Assembly: GCF_012910885.1 (NCBI RefSeq) | Contig: NZ_WTVM01000007.1 | Span: forward strand, 1 to 59,983 | DNA: 59,983 nt | Source of the DNA: Azoarcus taiwanensis | Lineage (GTDB): Bacteria > Pseudomonadota > Gammaproteobacteria > Burkholderiales > Rhodocyclaceae | Direction of reading: 5' to 3' | Shown here: positions 28,305 through 38,488 of the stretch, piece by piece | Layout: each line of letters begins with the position of its first letter | How positions within the stretch are numbered: the stretch's first letter is position 1 | The notes under the pieces: model-generated | What the model was told of the DNA's origin: nothing | Database searches by the model: none | What the model saw: the letters and a program-made list of their open reading frames with translations, nothing else | Position numbers and translations under genes: made by a program

Positions 28305-30199
28305 CGCTCGAGCTCCTCGGCCAGCAAGGGGTCGCCTTCTTGAGCGGGCGCCTCAACCGGCGCGCCGAGCAGATAGTAGTCGAACACCTGTCTTGCCACC
28401 GGCGCCGCCGACTGACCGCCGAAACCGCCGTTCTCGACGAGCACCGCCAGCGCGATGGTCGGATTCTCGGCCGGGGCGAAACCGATGTACCAGGCGTGGT
28501 CACGCAAGTGTTCTGGGATCTTGTCCGCATCGTAGCGCTGGCCGCGCAGGGAGAAGACCTGTGCAGTGCCGGTCTTGCCCCCCGAGGTGTAGGGCGCATC
28601 CCTGAAGGCCTGCACCGCGGTGCCGGTAACGGTGACGTCAGCCATCGCCTGACGGATGGCGTCGACATGCCTGGGGTTGAGCGGGATGCGCGCAATCGGC
28701 TCCGGCTCGACCAGACGTCGCTCGCCGGTCACTGAATCGACGATATGGCTGACGACATGCGGCCGGAAGAGATTTCCGCCATTGAGCAGGGTCGCCAGCC
28801 CGTTCGCGAGCTGGATTGGGGTGAAAGCGTTGTATCCCTGGCCGATACCCACCGAGATGGTTTCGCCGCCATACCATTGCTGCTGCTCACGGCTGGAAAA
28901 GCGGCTGCGCTTCCAGGCTGGCGAAGGCAGCACACCGGTAGCCTCGCCAGGGACGTCGATGCCGGTGCGCTGTCCGAAGCCGAACTGACCCATGAAGTCG
29001 GCGATCGCCTGAATGCCGAGATCGTGCGCGAGCTGGTAGTAGTACGTGTTGCAGGAATGCACGATGGTCCCGTGCAGATCGACATTGTGCTGGCAGCGCG
29101 ACTTGCGGTCGACATAACGCTGGCCGACGAAGGTGAACAGCCCCTGATTGTTGAAACGCTGTTCGATCTGGCGCTTGCCGCTTTCCAGCCCGAGCAGCGC
29201 GATAAAGGGCTTATACGTCGAGCCAGGCGGATAGGCGCTGTAGAGCGCGCGGTTGAGCAGGGGGTGCTCCGGTGAATCCGATAGCGCCCGCCATTCCGCG
29301 ACCGAGATGCCATCGATGAACAGGTTGGGATCGAAAGACGGGGTGGAAGCCAAAGCCAGCACACCGCCGGTCGCCGGTTCGATGGCCACCACCGCACCCC
29401 TTCGGTTGCCGAGCGCGGCCTCGGCCGCCTGCTGCAGACCGATGTCGAGCGTCAGTTGCAGGTCGTTGCCTGGTATCGCGGGGGTGCGCGACATCAACCG
29501 CACCGCCCGCCCGCCCGCGTTGATCTCCACCTGCTCGATCCCGGTAGTGCCGTGCAGCTCGCGCTGGTAGCTGAGTTCGAGTCCACTCTTGCCGATGTAC
29601 TCCGAGCCCCGATAGTTGGCTGTCTCGCCACGCTCTTCGATGCGTTGCTGATCACGCTCGTTGATCCGCCCGATATAGCCGACCACGTGCGCGGTTGAGG
29701 CGCCCTCGGGATAGTCACGGAACAGTCGCGCCTGCACCTCGACTCCCGGGAAGCGGTAAAGGCGCACGGCGATGCGCGCGACTTCCTCGTCGGTCAGGTG
29801 AGTGCGGATCGGTACGCTCTCGAAATACTTGGTTTCGAGGAGCAAACGGCGGAAGCGTCGCCTGTCGCGTTCCTCGATGGTGACGATCTCGCCCAGCGCG
29901 TCGATCGTGGCATCCAGATTTCGCACCCGCGCCGGATTGATCTCCAGCGTGAGGACCGAGTAGTTGCGCGCCAGCAGCGTGCCGTTGCGATCGACGATGA
30001 CGCCCCGGTTGGGCACCACCGGCAACACCGCGATGCGGTTGCCCTCGGCGCGGGCATGAAAGTAATCGAAGCGCACCACTTGCAGGTAGTAGAAACGCGC
30101 TGCAAGCAGGCCGAAGCAGACCGTGACGAACAGGGCGGCAACCAGCAGGCGCCGCCGGAACGCCGCCAGCTCAGCTTCAGGGCTGCGAAACTCGGTCAT
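28301..30199 (-). CDS. mrdA: Penicillin-binding protein 2 (transpeptidase)
   Basis: A 632-aa class B penicillin-binding protein that crosslinks side-wall peptidoglycan with RodA. One membrane helix lies at about 17-37. The pedestal dimerisation domain follows, then the transpeptidase domain with STYK at 327-330 (nucleophilic Ser), SCN at 382-384 and KTGT at 542-545. Length matches E. coli PBP2 (633). It begins 9 bases after mreD. Confidence 0.96.
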   Translation of the reverse strand: MTEFRSPEAELAAFRRRLLVAALFVTVCFGLLAARFYYLQVVRFDYFHARAEGNRIAVLPVVPNRGVIVDRNGTLLARNYSVLTLEINPARVRNLDATIDALGEIVTIEERDRRRFRRLLLETKYFESVPIRTHLTDEEVARIAVRLYRFPGVEVQARLFRDYPEGASTAHVVGYIGRINERDQQRIEERGETANYRGSEYIGKSGLELSYQRELHGTTGIEQVEINAGGRAVRLMSRTPAIPGNDLQLTLDIGLQQAAEAALGNRRGAVVAIEPATGGVLALASTPSFDPNLFIDGISVAEWRALSDSPEHPLLNRALYSAYPPGSTYKPFIALLGLESGKRQIEQRFNNQGLFTFVGQRYVDRKSRCQHNVDLHGTIVHSCNTYYYQLAHDLGIQAIADFMGQFGFGQRTGIDVPGEATGVLPSPAWKRSRFSSREQQQWYGGETISVGIGQGYNAFTPIQLANGLATLLNGGNLFRPHVVSHIVDSVTGERRLVEPEPIARIPLNPRHVDAIRQAMADVTVTGTAVQAFRDAPYTSGGKTGTAQVFSLRGQRYDADKIPEHLRDHAWYIGFAPAENPTIALAVLVENGGFGGQSAAPVARQVFDYYLLGAPVEAPAQEGDPLLAEELER

Positions 30200-30208
30200 G
30201 CAGGGTAA

Positions 30209-30730
30209 TCAGATCGGCCGGTTGTCATCACGATCGACCGGCTGGTACTGGGGCAACAACAACAGAAAACCGAGCGGCGCCCACAACAAGGCGGACGAGA
30301 AGCTCGACAGGAAATACCACCAACCGGGGAACTCGGCACCGCCAATCAGCCGCACCAGCACCATGATGCTTTGCGCCAACAGCAGCAAAGGGAGTATATG
30401 CATGGCCTGCTGCCAGGCAGAGAACCAGAGCATGCGCCGCGACAGCGCACTGGCGAAGAAGCAAAGCACCACGTAGGCCAGGGCATGCTGCCCCATCGCG
30501 GCGCCCTGGCCGATATCCACCAGCAAGCCAAGCACGAAGCCCATGCCCATGCCGACGCGCAAGGGCTCGCGCACACACCAGAAGGCGAGCACCAGCGCAA
30601 CCCAATCCGGCACGCCTGGCAGACGTCCAGTCGGAATGTAGGTCAGACCGAGCGCGATCAACAGGCTCAGATAGATGAACCAGTTGCGCGCAGGCTGCAG
30701 GATGCGATTCGAGCGATGTGTCGGTTGCAT
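30209..30730 (-). CDS. mreD: Rod shape-determining protein MreD
   Basis: A 173-aa membrane protein with five or so hydrophobic segments (for example NWFIYLSLLIALGL and ILPLLLLAQSIMVLV), part of the elongasome. The ATG at 30730 was chosen because it overlaps the stop of the preceding 68-codon ORF as TAATG and gives the usual MreD length. In-frame ATGs at 30745 and 30760 would add 5 or 10 residues. In most relatives mreD follows mreC directly; here a 172-base stretch up to 30760, filled by that ORF, intervenes. Confidence 0.9.
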   Translation of the reverse strand: MQPTHRSNRILQPARNWFIYLSLLIALGLTYIPTGRLPGVPDWVALVLAFWCVREPLRVGMGMGFVLGLLVDIGQGAAMGQHALAYVVLCFFASALSRRMLWFSAWQQAMHILPLLLLAQSIMVLVRLIGGAEFPGWWYFLSSFSSALLWAPLGFLLLLPQYQPVDRDDNRPI

Positions 30731-30936
30731 TAGCTCGGATTGCTCCATGCCGAAGGGCAATCATTTGCCCGCATTTTCAGGTGCACATTGCGGTCGCCCC
30801 AAGGTTTGCACTGGGGCAGGCGCGGCATGAGCCGCGAATCAGGTGTCAGATCCGTGGCGAATCGTCGCGAAGTCCGACCCGAAGGCAAAGTGATACGTTC
30901 CCGGCTCTCCGAATACGTGGCAACTGCGGCGCTCAT
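30730..30936 (-). CDS. 68-codon ORF coupled to both mreC and mreD
   Basis: The ATG (30936-30934) overlaps the mreC stop as ATGA, and the TAA (30732-30730) overlaps the mreD start as TAATG. Both junctions are typical of translational coupling, and the ORF fills the whole mreC-mreD gap. The product would be a basic, Arg/Ser-rich 68-aa peptide with two Cys and no hydrophobic helix. I recognise no family. It may be a real small protein, a translated linker that carries ribosomes from mreC to mreD, or chance. The GCCCC/GGGGC pairing around 30798-30820 lies inside it. Confidence 0.4.
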   Translation of the reverse strand: MSAAVATYSESRERITLPSGRTSRRFATDLTPDSRLMPRLPQCKPWGDRNVHLKMRANDCPSAWSNPS

Positions 30937-31886
30937 TGTGCCCCCTCCGCATCCGGCTCGGGTTCGACCGACGCCTGAGCCTCGTCGACCAGATCGTCAG
31001 CGCTGATTGGAATCGCCTCCGAGGCTCGGGGTCTGGACGGCGCAGGCTCGGCACGGCCGAGCACCAGTACCTGAATCGCGCGCTCGACACGGGCCAGAGG
31101 TTCCCCGAATACCGTCAGGAACACCTCGCCGTCGCGTACCACCAGAGTGACCTCGGCAACCGGCAATCCGGCGAGAAAGAAGCCATCGAGGCCGGAGGTG
31201 ACCAGACGGTCGCCCGCGACGATGTCCGACTCGGCCGGCATGTGGCGCAACTCCATCGGGCCCTTGCCGCCGCCGACCAGCACCCCGCGCTGACCGGTGC
31301 GCTCAACCTGCACCGGCACCGACTGCTCCTTGTCGGTGATCAGCGTCACTTCGGACTGGATCGGATAAACGCGCGTAACCTGGCCGATCATGCCATTCGC
31401 GTCGACGACCGCCAGTCCGGTCGCAACACCATGGTGTCCACCCTTGTCGATGATGACCGTGCGCGCAAAGGGATCCGGTGCATCGTAAAGGATTTCGGCG
31501 GCGAGACTATGCACCGCGACCGAGCGCGACATCATCAGCAGGCGCCGCAGCTCCTGATTCTCGCGCTCGATCTGTTCGAAGCGCAGCAATCGCTGGGCAG
31601 CCTCGAGCTGACTGCGCCGCAGGTCGGCGTTTTCGACCTGTACTTCGACCAGAGTCGCGAAATACACCGCGGCATTGCGCACGAAATCCACCGGCGCGGC
31701 CGCCGCGAGCTGCAGCGGATGGGTGACCACCGACAAGCCCTGGCGCACCACCTCGAGGTAGCGGAAGCGCAGGTCGGCGACGAGAATGAACAGACTGAGC
31801 GCGACGAACACCAGCAGCCTCGCGAATGGGCTGAGGCCGCGCTGAAAGAAGGGCGGTGACTGGTGACCGGCCAGCGACATCTTCAA
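30933..31886 (-). CDS. mreC: Rod shape-determining protein MreC
   Basis: A 317-aa periplasmic scaffold of the elongasome. A membrane helix near 24-42 (LLVFVALSLFILVADL) is followed by a coiled coil (about 75-115) and the two beta-barrel domains, with the typical DKEQSVPVQVERTGQRGVLVG stretch. The last ~30 residues are acidic and Pro-rich, probably flexible. It lies 37 bases downstream of mreB. The stop overlaps the start of a 68-codon ORF rather than mreD. Confidence 0.94.
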   Translation of the reverse strand: MKMSLAGHQSPPFFQRGLSPFARLLVFVALSLFILVADLRFRYLEVVRQGLSVVTHPLQLAAAAPVDFVRNAAVYFATLVEVQVENADLRRSQLEAAQRLLRFEQIERENQELRRLLMMSRSVAVHSLAAEILYDAPDPFARTVIIDKGGHHGVATGLAVVDANGMIGQVTRVYPIQSEVTLITDKEQSVPVQVERTGQRGVLVGGGKGPMELRHMPAESDIVAGDRLVTSGLDGFFLAGLPVAEVTLVVRDGEVFLTVFGEPLARVERAIQVLVLGRAEPAPSRPRASEAIPISADDLVDEAQASVEPEPDAEGAQ

Positions 31887-31923
31887 TGCACTCCCGGCGC
31901 GTGTGGCGGCCGAGGGGTGCTAT

Positions 31924-33085
<1,162 letters not shown>

Positions 33086-33373
33086 ATGTCGCTCTCTCTC
33101 GAAGACGTCCGCAAGATCTCCTCACTGGCCCGCCTCGACCTCTCGGAGAGCGACGCCGAAGCCACCCGCAGCAAGCTCAACGGCATCCTCGAACTCGTCG
33201 AACAGATGCAGGCAATCGACACCTCCGGGGTCGAGCCGATGAGCCATCCGCAAGACGTCGCCCAACGCCTGCGCGACGACGCAGTCACCGAAACCGACCG
33301 TCGCGACGACTTCCAACGCGTCGCACCCCAGACAGAAGCCGGCCTCTACCTGGTTCCCAAGGTCATCGAATGA
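33086..33373 (+). CDS. gatC: Asp/Glu-tRNA amidotransferase subunit C
   Basis: A 95-aa small subunit that clamps GatA and GatB together. The N-terminal [19 protein letters not shown] and the C-terminal [17 protein letters not shown] are the family hallmarks. Its presence with gatA and gatB means that Gln-tRNA(Gln) and/or Asn-tRNA(Asn) are made by amidating misacylated tRNAs. First gene of gatCAB. Confidence 0.96.
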   Translation: MSLSLEDVRKISSLARLDLSESDAEATRSKLNGILELVEQMQAIDTSGVEPMSHPQDVAQRLRDDAVTETDRRDDFQRVAPQTEAGLYLVPKVIE

Positions 33374-33379
33374 ATCCCT

Positions 33380-33420
33380 GCCGACCGCGTCCGCCCGCGC
33401 TGCGGCGGGGCGCGGTCGGC
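33380..33420. other. Long GC-rich stem-loop between gatC and gatA
   Basis: GCCGACCGCG (33380-33389) pairs with CGCGGTCGGC (33411-33420), and CCGCC (33391-33395) pairs with GGCGG (33404-33408) inside. It begins 6 bases after the gatC stop and has no T-run. It could slow transcription or protect mRNA ends, thereby setting the GatC:GatA ratio. Confidence 0.6.
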
Positions 33421-33455
33421 ATGCTGCTCGCCACCGACACTGCACGACCCCTCCC

Positions 33456-34934
33456 ATGATCAACGCCAGCCTTACCGAACTGCGTGCCGCACTCGACGCA
33501 GGCCAGACCTCAAGCGTGGAACTCGCAAACCTGTTCCTCGACCGGATTGACCGCCTCGACGGCACGCTGAACAGCTTCATCACCGTCGACCGTGCCCGCG
33601 CACTCGACGCTGCCCGAGCTGCAGACGCCCGTATCGCCACCGGCAGCGCCGGCCCGTTGACCGGCATCCCGATCGCGCACAAGGACGTGTTCTGTACCCA
33701 AGGGGTGCTGACCACTTGCGGCTCCAGAATGCTCTCGAACTTCGTGAGCCCGTATGACGCGCACGTCGTCGAGCTGCTGGGGCGCGCCGGTGCGGTGATG
33801 CTGGGCAAGACCAACATGGACGAGTTCGCGATGGGGTCGTCCAACGAGAACTCCCATTTCGGCGCAGTGCGCAACCCGTGGAACACCGACCGCATTCCGG
33901 GCGGCTCCAGCGGCGGGTCGGCGGCGGCGGTAGCCGCACGCCTGGTGCCGGCGGCAACCGGCACCGACACCGGCGGCTCGGTGCGCCAGCCGGCCGCACT
34001 GACCGGGGTGACCGGCATCAAGCCAACCTACGGCGTGGTCAGCCGCTACGGCATGATCGCCTATGCCTCCTCCTTCGATCAGGCCGGGGTGTTCGCCGCC
34101 TCAGCGGAGGATTGCGCGCTCATGCTGTCGGCGATCGCGGGCTTCGACCCGCGGGACTCGACCAGCCTCGAGCGCCCCGCCGAAGACTACAGCCTCGCCT
34201 TGCAGCAGAGCGCGGCCGAGCCGGCACGCCCGCTCGCCGGGTTGCGCATCGGTCTGCCCGAGGAGTTCTTCGGCGACGGTCTGGCGGCCGATGTGCGCGC
34301 CGCGGTCGAAGCCGCGATTGAAGAATACCGCCGGCTGGGCGCCACCACCGTGGCGGTGAAGCTGCCCAATGCGAAGCTCGCGATTCCGGCGTATTACGTA
34401 CTCGCGCCGGCCGAGGCGTCGAGCAACCTGTCGCGCTTTGACGGTGTGCGCTACGGCCACCGCGCCGCCGAGTACGGCGACCTGGACGACATGTACCGCA
34501 AGAGCCGCGCCGAAGGTTTCGGTGCCGAGGTCAAGCGCCGCATCCTGGTCGGCACCTACGTGCTGTCGCACGGCTATTACGACGCCTACTACCTGCAGGC
34601 GCAAAAGCTGCGCCGGCTGATCGCCGAGGATTTCCGCGCCGCCTTCACGCAGTGCGACGTCATCGCCGGGCCGACCAGCCCGACCACCGCATGGGCGATC
34701 GGCGCCAAGACCGACGACCCGGTGCAGATGTACCTGTCGGACATCTACACCATCGCGGTCAACCTCGCCGGCCTGCCCGGCCTGTCGCACCCGGCAGGTT
34801 TCGGCGACGGTGGGCTGCCGGTCGGCCTGCAATTGATTGGCAACTACTTCGACGAATCCCGCCTGCTCGGCACCGCCCACCGCTACCAGCAGGCCACCGA
34901 CTGGCACCTGCGCCGCCCGGCGATCGCCGCCTGA
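33456..34934 (+). CDS. gatA: Asp/Glu-tRNA amidotransferase subunit A
   Basis: A 492-aa amidase-signature enzyme that releases ammonia from glutamine for tRNA amidation. The catalytic triad is visible: Lys76 in AHKDVF, Ser151 in GGSSGGS and the nucleophile Ser175 in [10 protein letters not shown]. The gene is separated from gatC by 82 bases containing a strong stem-loop and from gatB by 16 bases. Length is normal for GatA. Confidence 0.97.
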   Translation: MINASLTELRAALDAGQTSSVELANLFLDRIDRLDGTLNSFITVDRARALDAARAADARIATGSAGPLTGIPIAHKDVFCTQGVLTTCGSRMLSNFVSPYDAHVVELLGRAGAVMLGKTNMDEFAMGSSNENSHFGAVRNPWNTDRIPGGSSGGSAAAVAARLVPAATGTDTGGSVRQPAALTGVTGIKPTYGVVSRYGMIAYASSFDQAGVFAASAEDCALMLSAIAGFDPRDSTSLERPAEDYSLALQQSAAEPARPLAGLRIGLPEEFFGDGLAADVRAAVEAAIEEYRRLGATTVAVKLPNAKLAIPAYYVLAPAEASSNLSRFDGVRYGHRAAEYGDLDDMYRKSRAEGFGAEVKRRILVGTYVLSHGYYDAYYLQAQKLRRLIAEDFRAAFTQCDVIAGPTSPTTAWAIGAKTDDPVQMYLSDIYTIAVNLAGLPGLSHPAGFGDGGLPVGLQLIGNYFDESRLLGTAHRYQQATDWHLRRPAIAA

Positions 34935-34950
34935 AAGAGAGTCACCCGAC

Positions 34951-36408
34951 ATGAGCAGAAACGACTGGGAAGTGGTCATCGGACTGGAAGTCCATGCCCA
35001 GCTCAACACCGCCTCCAAGATCTTCTCCGGCGCCTCGACCGCCTTCGGCAGCGAACCCAACCGCCAGGCCAGCGCGGTGGACATCGCACTGCCCGGGGTG
35101 TTGCCGGTGCTCAACCGCGGCGCGGTCGAACGCGCGATCCGCTTCGGCCTGGCGATCGACGCACAGGTCGCTCCGAAGAGCGTTTTCGCGCGAAAGAACT
35201 ACTTCTACCCGGACCTTCCCAAGGGTTACCAGATCAGCCAGTTCGAGCTGCCAGTGGTTTCCGGCGGCACGATCACGATCCGCGTCGGCGAAGGTGACAA
35301 GGCCTACGAAAAGACCGTCAATCTCACCCGCGCCCACCTCGAAGAAGACGCTGGCAAGAGTCTGCACGAAGACTTCCATGGCATGAGCGGCATCGATCTC
35401 AACCGCGCCGGCACGCCGCTGCTCGAGATCGTCTCCGAGCCGGACATGCGTTCGTCGGCCGAAGCGGTGGCCTACGCCCGCGCGCTGCACGCACTGGTGC
35501 GCTGGATCGAGATCTGCGACGGCAACATGCAGGAAGGCTCGTTCCGCTGCGACGCCAACGTGTCCGTGCGCCGCCCCGGCGGGCCGCTCGGCACCCGGCG
35601 CGAGATCAAGAACCTCAATTCCTTCCGCTTCCTGCAACAGGCCATCGACTTCGAGGTCCAGTGGCAGATCGAGCGACTCGAGGACGGCGGCACAATCCAG
35701 CAGGCCACCGTGCTGTTCGACCCGGACACCGGTGAAACCCGGGTGATGCGGACCAAGGAAGACGCGCACGACTACCGCTACTTCCCGGACCCCGATCTGA
35801 TGCCTCTGGTGATCGTCCCGGAATGGATCGACCGGGTCCGCGAGCAGCTCCCCGAATTGCCGGCCGCGATGAAAGCCCGCTTCATCGACGACTACGGCCT
35901 GTCCGCCTACGACGCGACCACGCTGACTGCCAGCCGCGAAGTCGCCACCTATTACCAGGCTGCCGTGGATGCCGCTGGCCAGGCGCAGGCCAAGACATGC
36001 GCCAACTGGGTCATGGGCGATCTGGCCGCAAGACTGAACAAGGCCGAACTCGATGTCACCGCCTCGCCGGTATCACCCACACAGCTCGCCGGCCTGGTCA
36101 CCCGCATCGCCGACAACACCATCTCCAACGCCATCGGCAAGAAGGTATTCGACGCGCTGTGGAACGGCGAGGGTGACAGCGCTGACGACATCATCGAGGC
36201 GCAGGGTCTGAAACAGGTTACCGACAGCGGCGCGATCGAGGCGATGATCGACGAAGTGCTCGCCGCCAACCAGAAATCGGTGGACGAATTCCGGGCCGGC
36301 AAGGAAAAGGCCTTCAATGCGCTGGTTGGTCAAGTCATGAAGGCCAGCCGCGGCAAGGCCAACCCGGCACAGGTCAACGAAATCCTGCGCCGTAAGCTCG
36401 GCGGCTGA
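34951..36408 (+). CDS. gatB: Asp/Glu-tRNA amidotransferase subunit B
   Basis: A 485-aa subunit that phosphorylates and amidates the Glu/Asp on tRNA. The N-terminal [15 protein letters not shown] and [17 protein letters not shown] are diagnostic, and the C-terminal YqeY-like tail ends [18 protein letters not shown]. The start at 34951 gives the canonical N-terminus; the frame is open 38 codons upstream but overlaps gatA. AAAGAGAG lies about 10 bases ahead. Confidence 0.97.
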   Translation: MSRNDWEVVIGLEVHAQLNTASKIFSGASTAFGSEPNRQASAVDIALPGVLPVLNRGAVERAIRFGLAIDAQVAPKSVFARKNYFYPDLPKGYQISQFELPVVSGGTITIRVGEGDKAYEKTVNLTRAHLEEDAGKSLHEDFHGMSGIDLNRAGTPLLEIVSEPDMRSSAEAVAYARALHALVRWIEICDGNMQEGSFRCDANVSVRRPGGPLGTRREIKNLNSFRFLQQAIDFEVQWQIERLEDGGTIQQATVLFDPDTGETRVMRTKEDAHDYRYFPDPDLMPLVIVPEWIDRVREQLPELPAAMKARFIDDYGLSAYDATTLTASREVATYYQAAVDAAGQAQAKTCANWVMGDLAARLNKAELDVTASPVSPTQLAGLVTRIADNTISNAIGKKVFDALWNGEGDSADDIIEAQGLKQVTDSGAIEAMIDEVLAANQKSVDEFRAGKEKAFNALVGQVMKASRGKANPAQVNEILRRKLGG

Positions 36409-36431
36409 TTCGCAACACGAGGATAACCACC

Positions 36432-36968
36432 ATGAAGACCCCATTCTTGACCGTATGCATGAGTACGCTGCTCGTCGGCAGCGCATTCGCCCAGATTCCG
36501 GCAGACATGCCCCGGCCCGATCCCGGCCTGTGGCAGATGCAAACCTCCATCGTGCAGATGGGCGGCATGGGCATGAGCTATCGCGTGTGCATCGGCGACG
36601 ATGTCGACGACCTGCTGATGCAACCCGAGGAAGACGTCGAGTGCCGCGACCTGAGCTACCGGCGAGACGGCAACCGCCTGATCTACAACGCGACCTGCGA
36701 TGCAGACGGCTCGGAGGCCAAGGTCGAAGGCGTGTTCACAGGAGATGTCCGGCGGAGCTACCAGGGCAACATCACGACCACTTTCACGCCGCCTCTGGAA
36801 GGTATCGCACGCACCGACATGACACTGGAAGCGCAATGGGTCGGCGCCTGCGCTCCGGGCCAGCAAGCCGGGGACGTCATCATCGACGGTATGCCAGGCC
36901 TGCCCGGGATGGGCGAGATCGACCTCGAAGCGATCATGAAGCAACTCGAGCAAATGCAGCGACGCTGA
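36432..36968 (+). CDS. DUF3617-family secreted protein
   Basis: A 178-aa protein with a clear signal peptide (KTPFLTVCMSTLLVGSAFA, cleavage after about residue 20). The mature start, PRPDPGLWQMQTSI, is the usual opening of DUF3617 proteins (GLWEM-like). Cys residues (in RVCIGDD, VECRDL, ATCDADG and GACAPG) could form two disulfides. The function of the family is unknown. It follows gatB by 23 bases but is probably not functionally linked to it. The C-terminus is Met/Gly-rich then helical. Confidence 0.75.
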   Translation: MKTPFLTVCMSTLLVGSAFAQIPADMPRPDPGLWQMQTSIVQMGGMGMSYRVCIGDDVDDLLMQPEEDVECRDLSYRRDGNRLIYNATCDADGSEAKVEGVFTGDVRRSYQGNITTTFTPPLEGIARTDMTLEAQWVGACAPGQQAGDVIIDGMPGLPGMGEIDLEAIMKQLEQMQRR

Positions 36969-37093
36969 ACCCTGCGGCACCTGCCCCCGCTACTGGATCG
37001 ATTCGCGAGGCGCCGATATGCGCCGACAGCGGCCCGAGGAGAAGCGCGAACCGGTGACACCCGCGAATTCCGGAGTTCCTGTAGCGGCGACGA

Positions 37094-37099
37094 TATAAT
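37094..37099 (+). promoter_or_regulatory. -10 box before the glutamine amidotransferase gene
   Basis: A perfect TATAAT lies 37 bases before the preferred start at 37137. No convincing -35 box is seen. Confidence 0.45.
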
Positions 37100-37136
37100 G
37101 ACCTCACGATGGGTTAAGCACCGGGGGTCGTCCGAA

Positions 37137-37952
37137 ATGTGTCAGCTGCTCGGCATGAACTGCAATGTGCCGACCGATATCTGCTTTTCCTTTACCGGCT
37201 TTCAAGCGCGAGGCGGGCTGACCGACCATCATCGCGACGGCTGGGGCATCGCGTTTTTCGAGGGAAAAGGCGTACGTGTATTCCTGGACCCGTGCGCAAG
37301 CATCGAATCCCCGGTCGCGGAACTGGTGCGAAACTATCCGATACGTTCGCTCAATGTCATCGCCCACATCCGCAAGGCGACGCAGGGTGAAATGCGTCTC
37401 GACAATACGCATCCTTTCCAGCGTGAGCTGTGGGGTCGCTACTGGATCTTCGCCCACAACGGCAATCTGATCGACTTTTCACCTCAGCTCGATGGCCGTT
37501 TCCGGCCGGTTGGCAGCACCGACTCGGAGCTCGCCTTCTGCCACATCATGCAGTCACTGGCATCGAGACACCCCGAAGGCATGCCTGCTCCGGATGTACT
37601 TCATCGCACGCTGCGCGATCTCGCGACGGAGATCGGCGGCCATGGCGAATTCAACTTCATGCTGTCCAATGGCGAACGCCTGTTCGCGCACTGCTCTTCA
37701 CACCTTGCGTACATCGTGCGCAAGGCACCGTTTGCTGTCGCGCATTTGTCCGACCAGGATGTCGCGGTGGATTTCGAACGGCTCACCACGCCCCAGGACA
37801 GGGTTGCAGTCATCGCCACCACGCCGCTGACCGACAACGAGACCTGGACATTGATCGAACCCGGCAACCTGCTGAGCTTCAGCCACGGTGAACCGGAAGA
37901 TCTCGGGGCAACAGAAACGCTCGCCTTCACGTCGCAATCTGTCACGAATTGA
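37137..37952 (+). CDS. Class II glutamine amidotransferase (YafJ-like)
   Basis: A 271-aa protein of the Ntn-hydrolase glutamine amidotransferase type. The ATG at 37137 is preferred over 37098 because it puts Cys at position 2 (MCQLLGMNC), where this family has its nucleophile after Met removal; the TATAAT at 37094 also overlaps the upstream start. HRDGWGIAFFEG and HNGNLIDF are further active-site segments. There is no synthetase or sugar-binding domain, as in YafJ, so the acceptor of the ammonia is unknown. Cytoplasmic. Confidence 0.88.
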   Translation: MCQLLGMNCNVPTDICFSFTGFQARGGLTDHHRDGWGIAFFEGKGVRVFLDPCASIESPVAELVRNYPIRSLNVIAHIRKATQGEMRLDNTHPFQRELWGRYWIFAHNGNLIDFSPQLDGRFRPVGSTDSELAFCHIMQSLASRHPEGMPAPDVLHRTLRDLATEIGGHGEFNFMLSNGERLFAHCSSHLAYIVRKAPFAVAHLSDQDVAVDFERLTTPQDRVAVIATTPLTDNETWTLIEPGNLLSFSHGEPEDLGATETLAFTSQSVTN

Positions 37953-38033
37953 TCACGTTTTTGCTTCGCAGCGCCATTCAGTGGGGATAAACTGTAAATT
38001 CGAGTAACCAAAGGTTATGGGGGCCTTCGCGAC

Positions 38034-38444
38034 ATGACCTGCCCGCTTTGCGTTCCCGTGGCCGAAACCGTGTTGTGGCAGGATGAGGCGTGCCGTGTCA
38101 TCGCCGTGGATGACCAGGCGTTTCCCGGTTTTTGCCGGGTGGTGTGGTCGGCCCACGTTGCCGAGATGTCGGATCTGCTGCCTGCCGAACGGCAACACCT
38201 TCTTGACGTGGTGCTCGCAACCGAAAAGGCACTGCGCAGCCTGATGCAACCCGACAAGATCAATCTCGCCAGTCTTGGCAACCTGGTGCCCCACTTGCAC
38301 TGGCACGTGATCCCAAGGTTCCGCGACGACGCTAATTTTCCGGACCCGATCTGGGCTCCTGTCCGCCGTGACGGCACCGGACGGACGGCACCACCTGGCG
38401 AGCTGCTGGCTCAGGCCATCGAATCATCGTTACGTGAAACCTGA
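38034..38444 (+). CDS. HIT-family hydrolase
   Basis: A 136-aa histidine-triad protein. HLHWHVIPR (about 84-92) is the HxHxH core that attacks nucleotide phosphoramides or dinucleoside polyphosphates. NLASLGNLVPHLHW is typical of the proteobacterial branch. TCPLC near the start gives a Cys pair that may bind metal. It is preceded by an 81-base gap after the amidotransferase gene. Confidence 0.9.
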   Translation: MTCPLCVPVAETVLWQDEACRVIAVDDQAFPGFCRVVWSAHVAEMSDLLPAERQHLLDVVLATEKALRSLMQPDKINLASLGNLVPHLHWHVIPRFRDDANFPDPIWAPVRRDGTGRTAPPGELLAQAIESSLRET

Positions 38445-38488
38445 CAAACACAATCAACAACAAGAATGATGCTGCACGTGGAGAACTC

